Below are positions 11,950-23,700 of a DNA stretch of 64,000 nt, in pieces. Both the position numbers and the translations under genes were made by a program. Location of the stretch: NCBI GenBank assembly GCA_014607495.2, contig CP053156.1:806001-870000 (forward strand). Reading direction: 5' to 3'. Numbering within the stretch: the first letter of the stretch is position 1; every line of letters begins with the position of its first letter. The notes under the pieces are model-generated. The model did not search any database, was not told the origin of the DNA, and saw only the letters and a list, made by a program, of their open reading frames with translations. Source of the stretch: Carposina sasakii. Lineage: Eukaryota > Arthropoda > Insecta > Lepidoptera > Carposinidae.

Positions 11950-13080
11950 TCCGCACTCGGTAGCTACCACTATTAAATTGATCGCGAATGCGGTCATACG
12001 AATAACGAAGTTCGCTCGCAAAATAATTCTCGTGCATAGTTTGCGTTTTTGAGGTTATGTTGTTCTTTGCGACGAGAGTCGATAAGACATGGTTCGCGCC
12101 TTTGGCGATCGATAGCGAACTGTTAAAATATAGATGCGCAGCGCCTGGCAGCAGCGTCTCAACGCTTGACCCCACGCCGCAATGTAGAGACGCAAAACAA
12201 TAAAAAATCCTACCTACTGTTCAAGTACAAGTTGCAATTCTATTCAAGCTACCTACTACCTTATAAAATTATTAATTATTTAGATTTTAGAATGAACTAA
12301 TAAACACTACATACTTATTGTAAGTGCTCCCGTACAAATAAACACCACTCGACTCTACCTAACAGAAATAGTGAACATTTAGAAAAAAAAAACTTTTTTG
12401 GTAGACATCTCATTAAACATAATAATATAATATTACCTAACCTTAGGTATATTATAGGTATAAATTATATATATTATAAGTAGGTAAATCATTAAGTAAA
12501 TTATATTGATGCCAGCGACATCTATGCGAATTTTCCTGAATTAGGTAGTACTTGGGTAAAAGACGAACTCTTTTGTAAACTCTACCAATATTTGAGTAGA
12601 CACCTTTTTATTAAATTGAACCTATAAATACACACTTATAGGTAATATTTTAGTTCTCTTTTATATCGTGTGATGGCTCTACCTATAACAAACTACAACG
12701 AGTGTAAAACGCCTCCTCTGTTACACTCCGTATAGCGTTGGTTGCAAATATGTCTAAATAAACCTCAGTCGTTTGCATAGACCTTTGCATACCTTTGCAT
12801 AGACCATCTAGAGTTACCTAGAATCATAGAACACATGCATGCTATCTGTTTCTAGCGTAACATCAGCGTTGCAGGTAATACTTACTGCAACACTAGGTAC
12901 GCTGAGCTGGGACCATTTTGCTGGCTCATCCACACACCACATGCTAGTTTAAGTTTTATTTTGTATTGTTGTGCTGATTGATGTTTACTCTGTTACGTGA
13001 TGTATGTTGTTTTAGTAAATAAATAATTTTTGTATTGTATTGTAGTTAAATCTTTTCGGATAAAAATATAATACTCGTAT
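11950..13080. other. Unassigned intergenic sequence
   Basis: Nothing recognised. A somewhat GC-richer patch at 11940-12180 contains an open frame of 79 codons on the minus strand with no family resemblance that I can see. It could hold the upstream control region of the symporter. Confidence 0.3.
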
Positions 13081-13084
13081 TATC

Positions 13085-15195
13085 AAAAGGAACGAGATAG
13101 ACTTCATATTGACCACCGATAGACGGATATTCAATGATGTCTCAGTGATCAACAGGGTAGCGGAAAACCGGTAGCGATCACCGAATGGTTCGAGGCACAT
13201 TGAATATTAATGTCAAATGGGAGAGATCACGAGTAGTGAAGTCTACACTCCGAGCTTTCAACTCGAGCTGACAAACCGCTTTGCTTGCCTAGAGGATTGC
13301 ATGTCAGTGGACGATATAAATAACAGGCTGGTAGAAACTGTCCACACGGTGGGGTCTAAATTCTTTAGACCTAACCGTAGAAATAGACCCCAGAAACTAA
13401 CTGGTCATACCCTCAACCTCATGGCGGAAAGGCGCGCAATGTCTCTGCAGTCCTCTGATGACGCTGAAGCATATCGGCAGCTCAATAGACGTATCTCCAA
13501 GTCTCTGCGACACGATATCCGCAGCTTTAATACTCGCTGCATTAAGGAGACAATAGAGCGAAACCAAGGCTCCAAAGTGCTCGCGAGAGAATTATCTATT
13601 GGGCAGAGCCAGTTGACGAAGCTGAAGACAGAGGACGGCAGTGTAGCGTCTACCATACCAGAGGTGCTAAGGGAGATTGAGAGGTTCTATGGACAGCTAT
13701 ATACCTCGGTCGCTAAACCTGTTAGATTAGGCAAAGACCCAAGAGCCAAGCTCACCCGACACTATACTGAAGACATCCCGGATATCAGCCTGTATTAGGA
13801 CAAACAACTTGGAATTACAACAGAGCTTCTAAGAGCGGGTGGAACTCCAGTACTGAAAAAGGCTCTTCAATTCCGTCCTGCTCGAAGGCGTAACGCCGGA
13901 AGCATGGAACAGAAGTGTGGTGGTGCTGTTCTTTAAAAAAGGCGATAAAGCAAGAACTATAGACCCATCTCGCTTCTGAATGTCTACAAGTTGTTTTCAA
14001 GGGTAATCACGAATCGTCTTGCTCGCAGGTTTGATGACTTCCAGCCTCCCGATTTCCGAAAAGGGTTTAGTACCATAGATCAGAGATTATACAGGAAGAG
14101 TATAATCGGCCACTATGCCTAGCGTTCGTGGACTATCCTTTGATTCGATCGAGACATGGGCAGTGTTGCGGTCTCTCCAGCTGTGCCATATTGACCATCG
14201 ATATATCGAAGTGCTGAAGTGTTTATACAGCAATGCCACCATGTCGGTACGAGTACAGGAGCGGAGCACTGAGCCGATTTCTTTGCAGAGGGGAGTGAGA
14301 CAAGGAGATGTTATTTCTCCGAAGCTCTTCACCAATGCAGTGGAAGACGCCTTTAAGCTTCTCGAATGGAAAGGACTCGGCATCAATATCAATGGCGAAT
14401 ACATCACTCACCTTCGGTTCGCAGACGACATCGTGGTCATGGCAGAATCGCTGAAGGATCTAAGCACAATGCTCGATGGCCTCAATCGAGTCTCCCAACA
14501 GGTGGGCCTGAAGATGAACATGGACAAGTCGAAGATCATGTCGAACGTCCATGTGCCGCCCACTCCTGTACTGGTTGGGAGCTCGATGCTTGAAGTTGTT
14601 GACGAGTATGATTACCTGGGACAGACGGTCAAACTAGGTAAGTCCAACTTTGAGAAGGAGGTAACTCGGCGAATCCAACTCGGCTGGGCAGCGTTCGGGA
14701 AACTACGAAGCTTATTTGTGTCCAAGATACCCCAGTCCTTAAAGACGAAGGTATACAACCAGTGCGTGCTGCCGGTGATGACCTACGGTGCCGAGACGTG
14801 GTCTCTAACTATGTGCCTCATAAAAAAGCTCAGGATCGCACAGCGAGCGATGGAGAGAGCTATGCTTGGGATCTCTCTGCGTGATCGAATCAGAAATGAG
14901 GAGATCCGCAGACGTACAAAGATCACCGACATAGCTGAACGGTCCAGCAAGCTGAAGTGGCAATGGGCAGGGCACATAGCTCGAAGAACTGATGGCCGAT
15001 GGAGTCGGAAAGTTCTAGAGTGGATACCACGTAACGGCAAGCGCAGCGTGGGAAGGCCACCCGCGAGGATGACCTGGCCAAGGTTGCGGGCGTCGGTTGG
15101 ATGCAGGCTGCTTCCGACCGGTCGGAGTGGAGGTTGTTGGGGGAGGCCTATGTCCAGCAGTGGACTTCTCAGGGCTGTAAATGATGATGATTATC
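13085..15195 (+). mobile_element. Degenerate RTE-clade LINE, 5' truncated
   Basis: The copy begins inside the endonuclease end (FILTTDRRIFNDVSVINR at about 13105-13160). It continues through the linker (13217-13796) and reverse transcriptase (14115-15180), and ends ...CAGGGCTGTAAATGATGATGATT. Several indels and deletions break the frame near 13800, 13970 and 14080. The closest relative in the window is the copy at 36855-38499. It lies between the divergent symporter and odorant-receptor genes. Confidence 0.85.
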
Positions 15196-15221
15196 TAAAG
15201 AGAATTCCAACGGACTCCTAG
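13217..15221 (+). pseudogene. RTE LINE endonuclease-reverse transcriptase, broken
   Basis: Two larger open pieces remain. 13217-13798 encodes the linker to IERFYGQLYTSVAKPVRLG. 14115-15221 encodes RT motifs GVRQGDVISPKLF and RFADDIVVMAES, then the C-terminal ERAMLGISLRDRIRNEEIRR segment. Compared with the minus-strand copy at 36870-38483, bases are missing around 13797-13835 and near 14060-14110, and the C-terminal end is shifted (at PPARMTW) so it runs into another frame. RTE proteins nick target DNA and copy their own RNA into it; this copy could not. Confidence 0.85.
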
Positions 15222-16118
15222 CATTATTTACGGTGGAATACGTTGTCGAATTTGCCACGGACCTCGAACGGTATAGTTGCGGTAGTTATCTTTCACACAA
15301 AAAACCGCAGAACCGATTTTGATAAAATTTGGCAAGTATTTAGTTATTTATAATATCTATTGGCAAACTTCAGAATATGAAAATCATAACATTCATAACA
15401 GACATAACGGCCACACGGACTAATTTTCGAAGATCAGCTCATCTAATCTACATATATCAATCCCGTATTTCCATCATGAAGGTAAAGTAGAAAAATATGT
15501 CACATATGTAGGCGAACGTTGCGGGATCACGCGCAATAACAGTATTTCAACAAAGCTCAGAGGCTCAGACGTTTCATGGAAACTCTTCTTGAATACTAAA
15601 TGTGTTGTCCGTAGGTAAATTCCGTGAAACAGAAACTAGGTGGGTAATAGAATATACTCATGTGAGTATTCCCTAGGGATATGAATACCTATAGCTCGGT
15701 GGAGTCTTTAGGTTATTATTCTGAGGGTAGAGTACTCGTAGTTTTTTAAGTTGTTGTCAGTACACTTTTCTGGGAAGGTCATAGAAAATACTTCTTCTAT
15801 AATGTAGGTACTTAGGCATTGGATAATAAGTTGGTAGCAGAAGGAACGTTATTTTTATTACCTATATATTAATGTACCTACATACTTTTATGTAGAGATG
15901 TGGTTCTCAGAGATCCCCATGGTTGTAGTGTAGTCTATTGAATAACATATTTATTTTTTAAAGTTGGTATTTTAACCTGAATATTTTCTTTCTTAGAGAT
16001 AATGTGACATATAAACGGCATATCCTACGTGCACACTCTTTTTACTGATTGATTTCATCAAGTAGGTAAACACAATAGGTTAAATTTAAATAATAATAAT
16101 AGGTTAAACGATAAATTG

Positions 16119-16190
16119 AGCCCGGTGGCTTAGTGGTTATAGCGGCTGGCACGGTTTGCAGTGGTCGTGGGTTCGATTCCCACTCGGGTA
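16119..16190 (+). mobile_element. tRNA-like SINE head
   Basis: GCCCGGTGGCTTAGTGG resembles an A box, and GGTTCGATTCCCAC is a good B box with a 5-bp T-arm (GTGGG...CCCAC). The acceptor stem does not pair convincingly over seven bases, so a functional tRNA is unlikely; a tRNA-derived SINE promoter is the better reading. An AT-rich sequence follows. Confidence 0.5.
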
Positions 16191-16694
16191 AACAATTTTT
16201 TCCATTTTCTTTATTAATAAATTTACAATAGGTACTGTTTGTGTCTGCTGTGGTCATAGTTTTATGCAAGTAGACTGACATTTATGACCTTGCCTCGTCA
16301 TTTATTAAAATAAAACAAAACACTAAAATCTGGGGTATTATAAATATTAAAATGTGTACGATATGCACTTTGTATGATACAGTAAAAACGCTCCCTTACG
16401 ATACCTATTCCCTCCCTTGTAGGTAGCTAAGTAGAGCACCTGGAACTGTAACCTAAAAGCTTCAAAGATGGCCGAAATCTGGGACACTGAACATTTTGCG
16501 CTCGCATGTCTTTGACGTGTTAGGTACACCTAACATTAGAGTACATTTTATATTTGTGTGAGGTGCTCTTTTTAACTTTTGAATCAAAAGAAGGGTAATA
16601 AACGTATTTGGGTCGAGCAAAAATAACTTACATCAACTTGTGCAAGCAATCTCAGCTATAAATGCGAAAGTAAGCTTGTTTGTTACCTCTTAAA

Positions 16695-16766
16695 TAGCTA
16701 TTGAGGGATCGCCCGCCACCGGGCCCTATACCCTCCGCTGACCCTCGGATCTGCCTACTCATGATC
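16695..16766 (+). repeat. Dispersed repeat, inverted partner at 18820-18893
   Basis: GATCGCCCGCCACCGGGCCC and the following bases to TACTCATGATCACG reappear, reverse-complemented, at 18820-18893. The two copies bracket the first exon of the odorant receptor. A diverged copy of part of it is near 4465-4500. Confidence 0.65.
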
Positions 16767-17741
16767 ACGAACACAAGACACTACATTCTTAAATCTTAAA
16801 TAGCCTCTTCATGATTAATTTTACTCAATCAAGCTTGATGCATACCTACAAGTTGAGAGTATGGAGTAGGACATAGGCTATATTTTGTAGTTTACGCGGA
16901 CGAAGTCGCGGGCTACAGCTAGTAGTTAATAAAACCCTTTTTAGAAATATTTCTAGAACAAAATAGTACTTATAAGCTCTTATATGAAATAGGTTATATT
17001 ATTGGTATATTAATGGTTGACTACAAATTGCTTTATCTAAAATTCATTAGAAACACCTTCATTTTCCTAACTTGGAACAGTTAATTACATATCTATGTAA
17101 TTCAAACATTTTCTCTATGAATTCAAAATAATAACCATCACCTTTTGTTGACAATTATGATTTAGGTAATACTTACAAAATAGGAGGTCCAAACGGGAAA
17201 AAGTAAGTAGGTACCTAAGTATGATTTCTACCTCTACCAGAGTACACGGTACTTTTAATGTTTACCTAATAGTACTTTTAGAGATGGCATGAGTTTACGA
17301 GGTGTAAACGTGAAGTTGCATTTTATATGTAAAAGTCAGAGTTTATTATCTACTATTTACTAATGACGGACTACGTTTTAAACTAATGACTGATTTTTAT
17401 TAATTTGACCTAAAGCGGTAGAAGTAAAAAACAAATTATGAAAAATCTCACGCAGGAAGTAAAGTAAGTACTTCATTTACATATTTATTTAGGTATTTAC
17501 GTTAGTTAAACAAGAACAAACAGATAAGAGGGAAAATTAAAAACAAGTGTATAGATAATATTTCTATTGTATAGTTACTACTACGTTTTATCGCTTCCGC
17601 CGTTGCCTTGAACAGACGAAGTAACATTTTAATTTCATATTGTCATCCATTGGCGATCATTAATAAATGATGTAACCTCTTGATCGTAACATATGCTCTT
17701 TATCCCATTATTCGTAAACCAAAGCTCCGAGAGCTAACACC

Positions 17742-20700
17742 ATGTCAACAGTGGAGGCTAGGCCAAGGCGATATTTCAGAATACAATTTTTACTTTTTAG
17801 ATACTTAGGACTCGGCTGGTGGCATCATCCCGATGAGGGAAACACATCTAACTTTCCCGGACTTTATATTTATTATACGATAATTACCGAGCTCCTCTGG
17901 GTGGCTGGATTTGTCGGCCTGGAGACAATCGACCCGTTCATTGGTGAAAAAGATGTGGACCGATTCATGTTCAGCCTCTCGTTCGTGGTCACTCACGACC
18001 TCACCATTATAAAATTGTACATCTTTTTCTTCAAAAACAAAGAAATTCAGGAGATAGTGCACACTCTCGAAATAGGATTGTACAATTTCTATCAGAATAA
18101 CAAGAGGAATCGGGCCACTTTTAAACTATCGAGGATTATGACAGGATCTTTCATTTTCTTCGGATGGATTACAATAATGAATACGAACGTTTACGGAATC
18201 GTACAGGATTATCGTTGGAAGAAAGAAATCGCGACTTTGAACAAGTCTTCACCAATGCCACCGCGCACTCTGCCACAACCGATTTACATCCCATGGCCGT
18301 ATCAGTCCGAGGGATCTTATGTATTTACCTTTGCCTTAGAAACAATAGGAATTTTATGGACAGGTCACATAGTCATGGGAATAGATACGTTTATAGGGTC
18401 CATTATCCTTCACATGGGCAACCAATTCGTCAACCTTCAGGAGGCAATAAGGACTGGTTATGATCGCGCCATGCTGCAGCTTTATGAACGAATCGATACA
18501 TCTGACCGAATCGACGATACCAAAACTATCGAGAGAATAGTGAGAGCTCATTATCCGGAAAATGATATCGATGCGTGTGTGGAAGATGTTGTAAGAAAAT
18601 GCATTCTTCAATATCAAGTTCTTCTCGAGTAAGTAGAGTTTAGTCAAGTTTAGCCCATATGGGCTGTCTAAGTAATCTATTTCATTTTGTTATTGTCCGT
18701 GTGTATTTGCTACAGACCTATAATATACGAGTAAAATAGGTGGGTGTGTTGTGTCTAGGCACTAAGATTAAATAATTGGGTCTTCGAATTTTTAATAACA
18801 ATAACTAATTTTTAATAACGTGATCATGAGTAGGCAGATCCGAGAGTCAGCGGAGGGTATAGGGCCCGGTGGCGGGCGATCCCTCAATAGAAACAATAAC
18901 TCAGTTTATACCTACTCCGCACTCCTCTTGAATTTAAAATTTAAACTACCTAAGTACTTATTCATCGTTCAGTTATCGAAACAAACAGAGATAAATCACC
19001 CATGTTTTTGCATGCTGCATTTGCGTTAAATTTTAATTCAATTATCACGAACGATGCAGAACATTGCGAAAATAATTACTCCCGGGGACGAGTGGTAGGT
19101 AGGTACAGACTTATGCAGGAAGGTAGATTATATTTACTTTATGTATATTAAGGGAAATAGTTTATTTAAATCTATACTAATATTATAAAGCTGAAGATTT
19201 GTTTGTTTGTTTGTTTGATTGAACGCGCTAATCTCCGACTGGGTCGAATTATAATACTTATTGTGTTGGATAGTCCATTCGTGGAAGGCTTTAGGCATTT
19301 TCACAGTACCAATAGACAAGAATAAGAGGAAAATGTGGAAAAAACGGGGAAAATTATTATAGACTTACGTTGGTGTCCTTACTACTTTTAAGGGTCCTTT
19401 AGGTAGATTAAAGTTTAACGAAAGTAATCTGATGCTCAGCCCAGCTGGAATATGAAAATACATTATTCAACATTTTAAAAGTAATTCCCTATTAAGCTTT
19501 TGCAAATAAAAATCACAGTACCTTGGACACGGCTTTTCACACGGCCAATTTATATGTCGCGTTGTCATGCAAAATCTTCTGCCACAAGAAAATAAAACAA
19601 AAAATATAATTTACGTAGTATGTTTTGCAAAGGGTAACGAAATAAATAAAGAATACTTAGGGCATCGAACTTATAATACTTATTGTGTATAGATTCCCAT
19701 TTTTAGACAGGTGCTTATTATATTACGGCAACAACAGGTAGATTAAAGTTTAACGAAAGTTCTGGAACATGCAATGGATGCAAAATCTCTAGTATGTTTT
19801 GCAAAGGGTTCATCGAACTTTTTGGCAACAACATTGCAATGGACCCAGTCCGCTAAATCGCCAGAAAATGCATTGGAAATTAAGCGGTAGGCTGAACGGC
19901 GCCAGGGCCGAAATAGCTGGATCCAAATAGAACCGCCTGTGCCAGATACAAAATAGACTGGAATAGGTTGGCAGTCGTTTACTACTTTCGGCCCATGAGG
20001 ATTTCCGCAAAAATATGGTAGGTTTAGTAATGGCACCTCTAGGACTTAAATAGATGGGTTTTTTTGCAAAATTTTTGATTTTATCTTTGATGGGAATATT
20101 AGGTATGCGAACTCCAAGCTGCAACTAAACTTTTATTCAGACTTCAAATTCGCTTGCTATTTATTTAAGTAATAACAACTAGGTACTTATACCTAAATAC
20201 ATGTGTATATAGAAAACATGATATAACTTTAATACTTATAAGTAAATCCCACTAGGTACCTACTCCCAAATGTATTTGTCTAGACTGAATCTAAAACATT
20301 TCTCTTCCAAAATAAAGTTACAAGTTTTCGTAACTTCAGCGCAGTTTCGCAAACTCTTTTACTAAATTCTGTTACCTAAAAGCAAATACCCGCTGTGCAA
20401 AAATGACAGCCTACCTAATAAACGTTTCACGGATGCGGTGAGATGCAATAACTTAGGATTATTCCCCAATATTGTCACCATATTGCTTTTTTCTTACGCT
20501 TAAATCAACATAATCTGGAATTCATATTCAAAGGCGTACCTACTTTGTTGACGGAGGAGGGTTAGAGGTTTAGGCAGGCTAGCGAGAATCAACACAGGTG
20601 CTGATCTGTAATTTTTTTACCGGTGGCCTTAAGTTTTATTAAAATTTTTAAAATATAACTTAGGTAAATGTAGGTAATTTTTTTACAACATATCTAATGA

Positions 20701-23700
20701 TGTAAGTGCAATTGACGTATGTGAGCGGCATGTAGGTACCTATACAATATATTACTATAGGTATATATTTATACCATAGATATGCAACGCAAACAAAAAC
20801 ACATTTTGGCTTTGCTACAGTAAGTAGCAAATAACTTGACAAATAGGGTCGTTTTACCCTAGGTTTGAGAGAAGATAAATGTGTCTCAAAAGTTAGACAG
20901 TTGTTGAAGTCGTACCGGAAAAGCAGTCATACCAACGCAGTTTTATGTGGCACTGAAACCCAAGGGGTGGTAATTAATGTTCAGTAGCAGTACTACGCTG
21001 CACAAAGATATTTTTTCAAGCGAAGCCACTTTTTGCCATGTAATTAATGGTCGATGCTAAGCAAGATTCAATTTATACTTAGGTACCTACATGCGAAATA
21101 CGTATAAGTAATTGTTGGTATTATACAGGGTGTTTTTTTGTGGCCACCATTAACGAAGGGTACGTACTCTATACATCAAATAAAGTAAGTTTATGCCAAA
21201 AAAAATGCTGGGATTTTTTTAAAAAAATTTTTAATTACTTGATCTGATGAAATTTATAGTGTCTAGTGTTTATGCTAGTTTTTTTATAGACAAATTTAAT
21301 TATTTCTCGATATTAATTCACCTTCAAAAATCACCTGTACGTGCGTCTACAGGGTATAACAAAAAGGGTATGCAGAAAAACGCAGTCTATTTACTCAACT
21401 TTGGACCCTAATATTTTGAAAAGCTATGTAAATAGCCCACCGAGAGAACCTGTCCACAAAATTTGAGACCCAAATCACATGTTTATTTTTCCCGATATAT
21501 GGAGAATTTTTAAATATCTCAGAAATCATACATCTGAAAAATAAAAATGTGATTTCGTGATCTCAATGAGGAGATTCCGTAGTTCTTATAGGGGCTATTT
21601 ACATAGCTTGACGACTTAAAAATCATCCTTTTTGTACACCCTATATGCGTTTAAGCTTATTAACATGTAGCTTAAAATGCTACTGACAAAAAGTGCTTTA
21701 TATAAATTAAGTAAGTAGTTGTTTACATAGAAACCATAATGACATATATCCTTTTGCATCTTAGGGGACGACCACACAGAACAGACGTACGTAAGACACG
21801 GACCGGTCGCAGTCGCGGCGCCCATTTAATCTACTTTCGTACAAAATATATACAGCCGTCGTGACGTAAAACATACAGAAAAGATGGGCGTTTTACGTCG
21901 CGACCGCTGTATACATTTTGTATGAAAGTAGATTCCCCTTAGGGTCGCCCGATACCTCATAGATCTGGCAGTCGGCTACAAACACGCAAAAAAATCCACA
22001 AGGTGCGCTTCGATGCCCACTTGGTTCTCCTCACGCGTTTTCAACTAACATACCTACTTATTTGTGTTTCAGCTGCATCCAGAAGTTTAATGACACATAC
22101 ACTTATGGCTTTATGACTCAACTACTCTCCAGTGTTGCAGCTATTTGTTCTGTAATGGTGCAACTTTCTGTAAGAATTTTGTATTTATCTCCTCTTCAGT
22201 TTTTAAGTATAAATACTCATAATAAGTAGGGCAAGTACTATTTTATTTGCTATAAAATATAATATTCAAATTATATTCAAAACAAGAAATAAATTAAGGA
22301 GTCTGATTAGTACTTTAAAAATTTGGGTAAAAAAAGCGGGTGGGGCTGTAGGCCGTAACGTGAAACGTAAGCGAATCGCTTTTATAAAAGATTGAAATGA
22401 AAACAAGATGGACGCTGTTTTATATTAATAAAAAAAGAACATAGCATAAAATGGACACTTTCTGGTTATTTTAAAATAGCAGCCGCCCACGACTTCGTCC
22501 GCGTGAGGGGGCGTTGTACCCGTGCGAAGCCGGGCAGGTTGTTGTATAGACTAGCCTTCCTTGGTATGGGCTAACACTAAAGAATTTTTCAAATCAGACC
22601 AGTAGTTCCTGATTAGCGCGTTAAACAAACAAACAAACAAACTCTTCAGCTTTAAATATTAGTATAGATATAAATACTGTCAAATTACACTTATTTTTGT
22701 ATAAATCAACGGTTCAAATAAACTTGACAAACACACGAAAGAATCACCACGCTATAAAGTCGGAGTCACGATTACACTATAGAAACAAGCGTGAGCCAGC
22801 AAGTATCCCTCCCCCGCCGCCCCGCTTGACCCCGACACGAACTCAATGTCATAACTCTATATAAGTGAAATATTTACACCACATTTTTGTTTCTAAGCCA
22901 ATAGTTTTTTAATTATTAAGGTACGATATATAGACCTTTTCGTTACGGTCCATTTTTAAACCTGTACCCGATGTGTCGGCGCGATTTTAAAGACGTTAGC
23001 ATTTAAATGCGCTAAAAAGAAAAAATTTTTCTTCGTTAATTTATAACATTTCATTTAACACATTTGATCATTTATATGTTATAAAAGCTTGTCAGCTATT
23101 TACTTTCTTAGTTTTAAATTTTTAATAAGTCAAGGTGAGGCCGTGCCGAGGACTAGTGGCAATGACATGATGTCTTACCACCTCGGGGCACCGGGGCGAA
23201 CCCTGTTGTATATTACTCTCTTACTCTTCTACACGAGCTTGGAAGGGTCGACGGATTTTCTTCGATATGCGTGGGAACAATATGGGAAAATCTGAAACAT
23301 CAACACAAAGATGCTGCCTATAAACATTTAAAAGTAAGAACGTAAATACGAGTACTTATTGTCGCGACGCGACAAGCTTTTATAACATATAAATTGGTCA
23401 AATGTGTTGAATTTGAAATGACGTTAAAATTAACAGTAAAAGTTTTAGTGTAAAAGTTTATTTTTTCTTTTAGCGCATTTAAATAAAAGCTTGTTTTAAA
23501 AAGGTTTTTTTACTAAATTTTATTTTATACAAAAATATCTGTTTCAAAATAGTTTCAAGTTTTAGAAGTCCGCCATATTGGATTAAGAGTGACGTCACAT
23601 TTTTTCGAGTTACTCTCAGCTACCCTTTAATTTGATACCCATATTGAGGATGCATAAAAATAATTGGTCCGCCATTGTGGGTATGCCGCCATGTTGGATT

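Larger units (their letters stand above)
15200..17741. other. Intergenic region upstream of the odorant receptor
   Basis: Apart from the SINE head at 16119-16190 and two dispersed-repeat pieces (16695-16766 and about 16880-16920, the latter with the lepidopteran CGCGGACGAAGTCGCGGGC motif), nothing is recognisable. The region must hold the receptor promoter, but no clear TATA or initiator stands out. Confidence 0.35.
18894..22072. other. Odorant-receptor intron 1, repeat-rich
   Basis: Besides the elements listed separately, it holds a GTTTGTTTGTTTG-type dispersed repeat (about 19160-19275, minus sense; plus-sense counterpart at 22488-22675). It also holds two short direct repeats: a 24-bp word at 19402-19425 and 19737-19760, and a 20-bp word, TAGTATGTTTTGCAAAGGGT, at 19616-19635 and 19790-19809. 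The last two suggest a local duplication of about 335 and 174 bp spacing respectively. No exon seen. Confidence 0.45.

Noticed and set aside
11936..12175. 79-codon minus-strand frame as a secreted small protein.
   Set aside because: No signal peptide, family pattern or splice context; the GC-richer patch may equally be upstream control sequence of the symporter.
16119..16190. A functional tRNA gene.
   Set aside because: Box A and B words and a T-arm are present, but the acceptor stem does not pair over seven bases and no clear anticodon arm could be drawn, so it is kept as a SINE head.
23089..23295. 68-codon frame in receptor intron 2 as the missing TM6 exon.
   Set aside because: It overlaps the arm of an inverted-repeat element, lacks a suitable acceptor, and shows no TM6-like hydrophobic pattern with the usual end motif.
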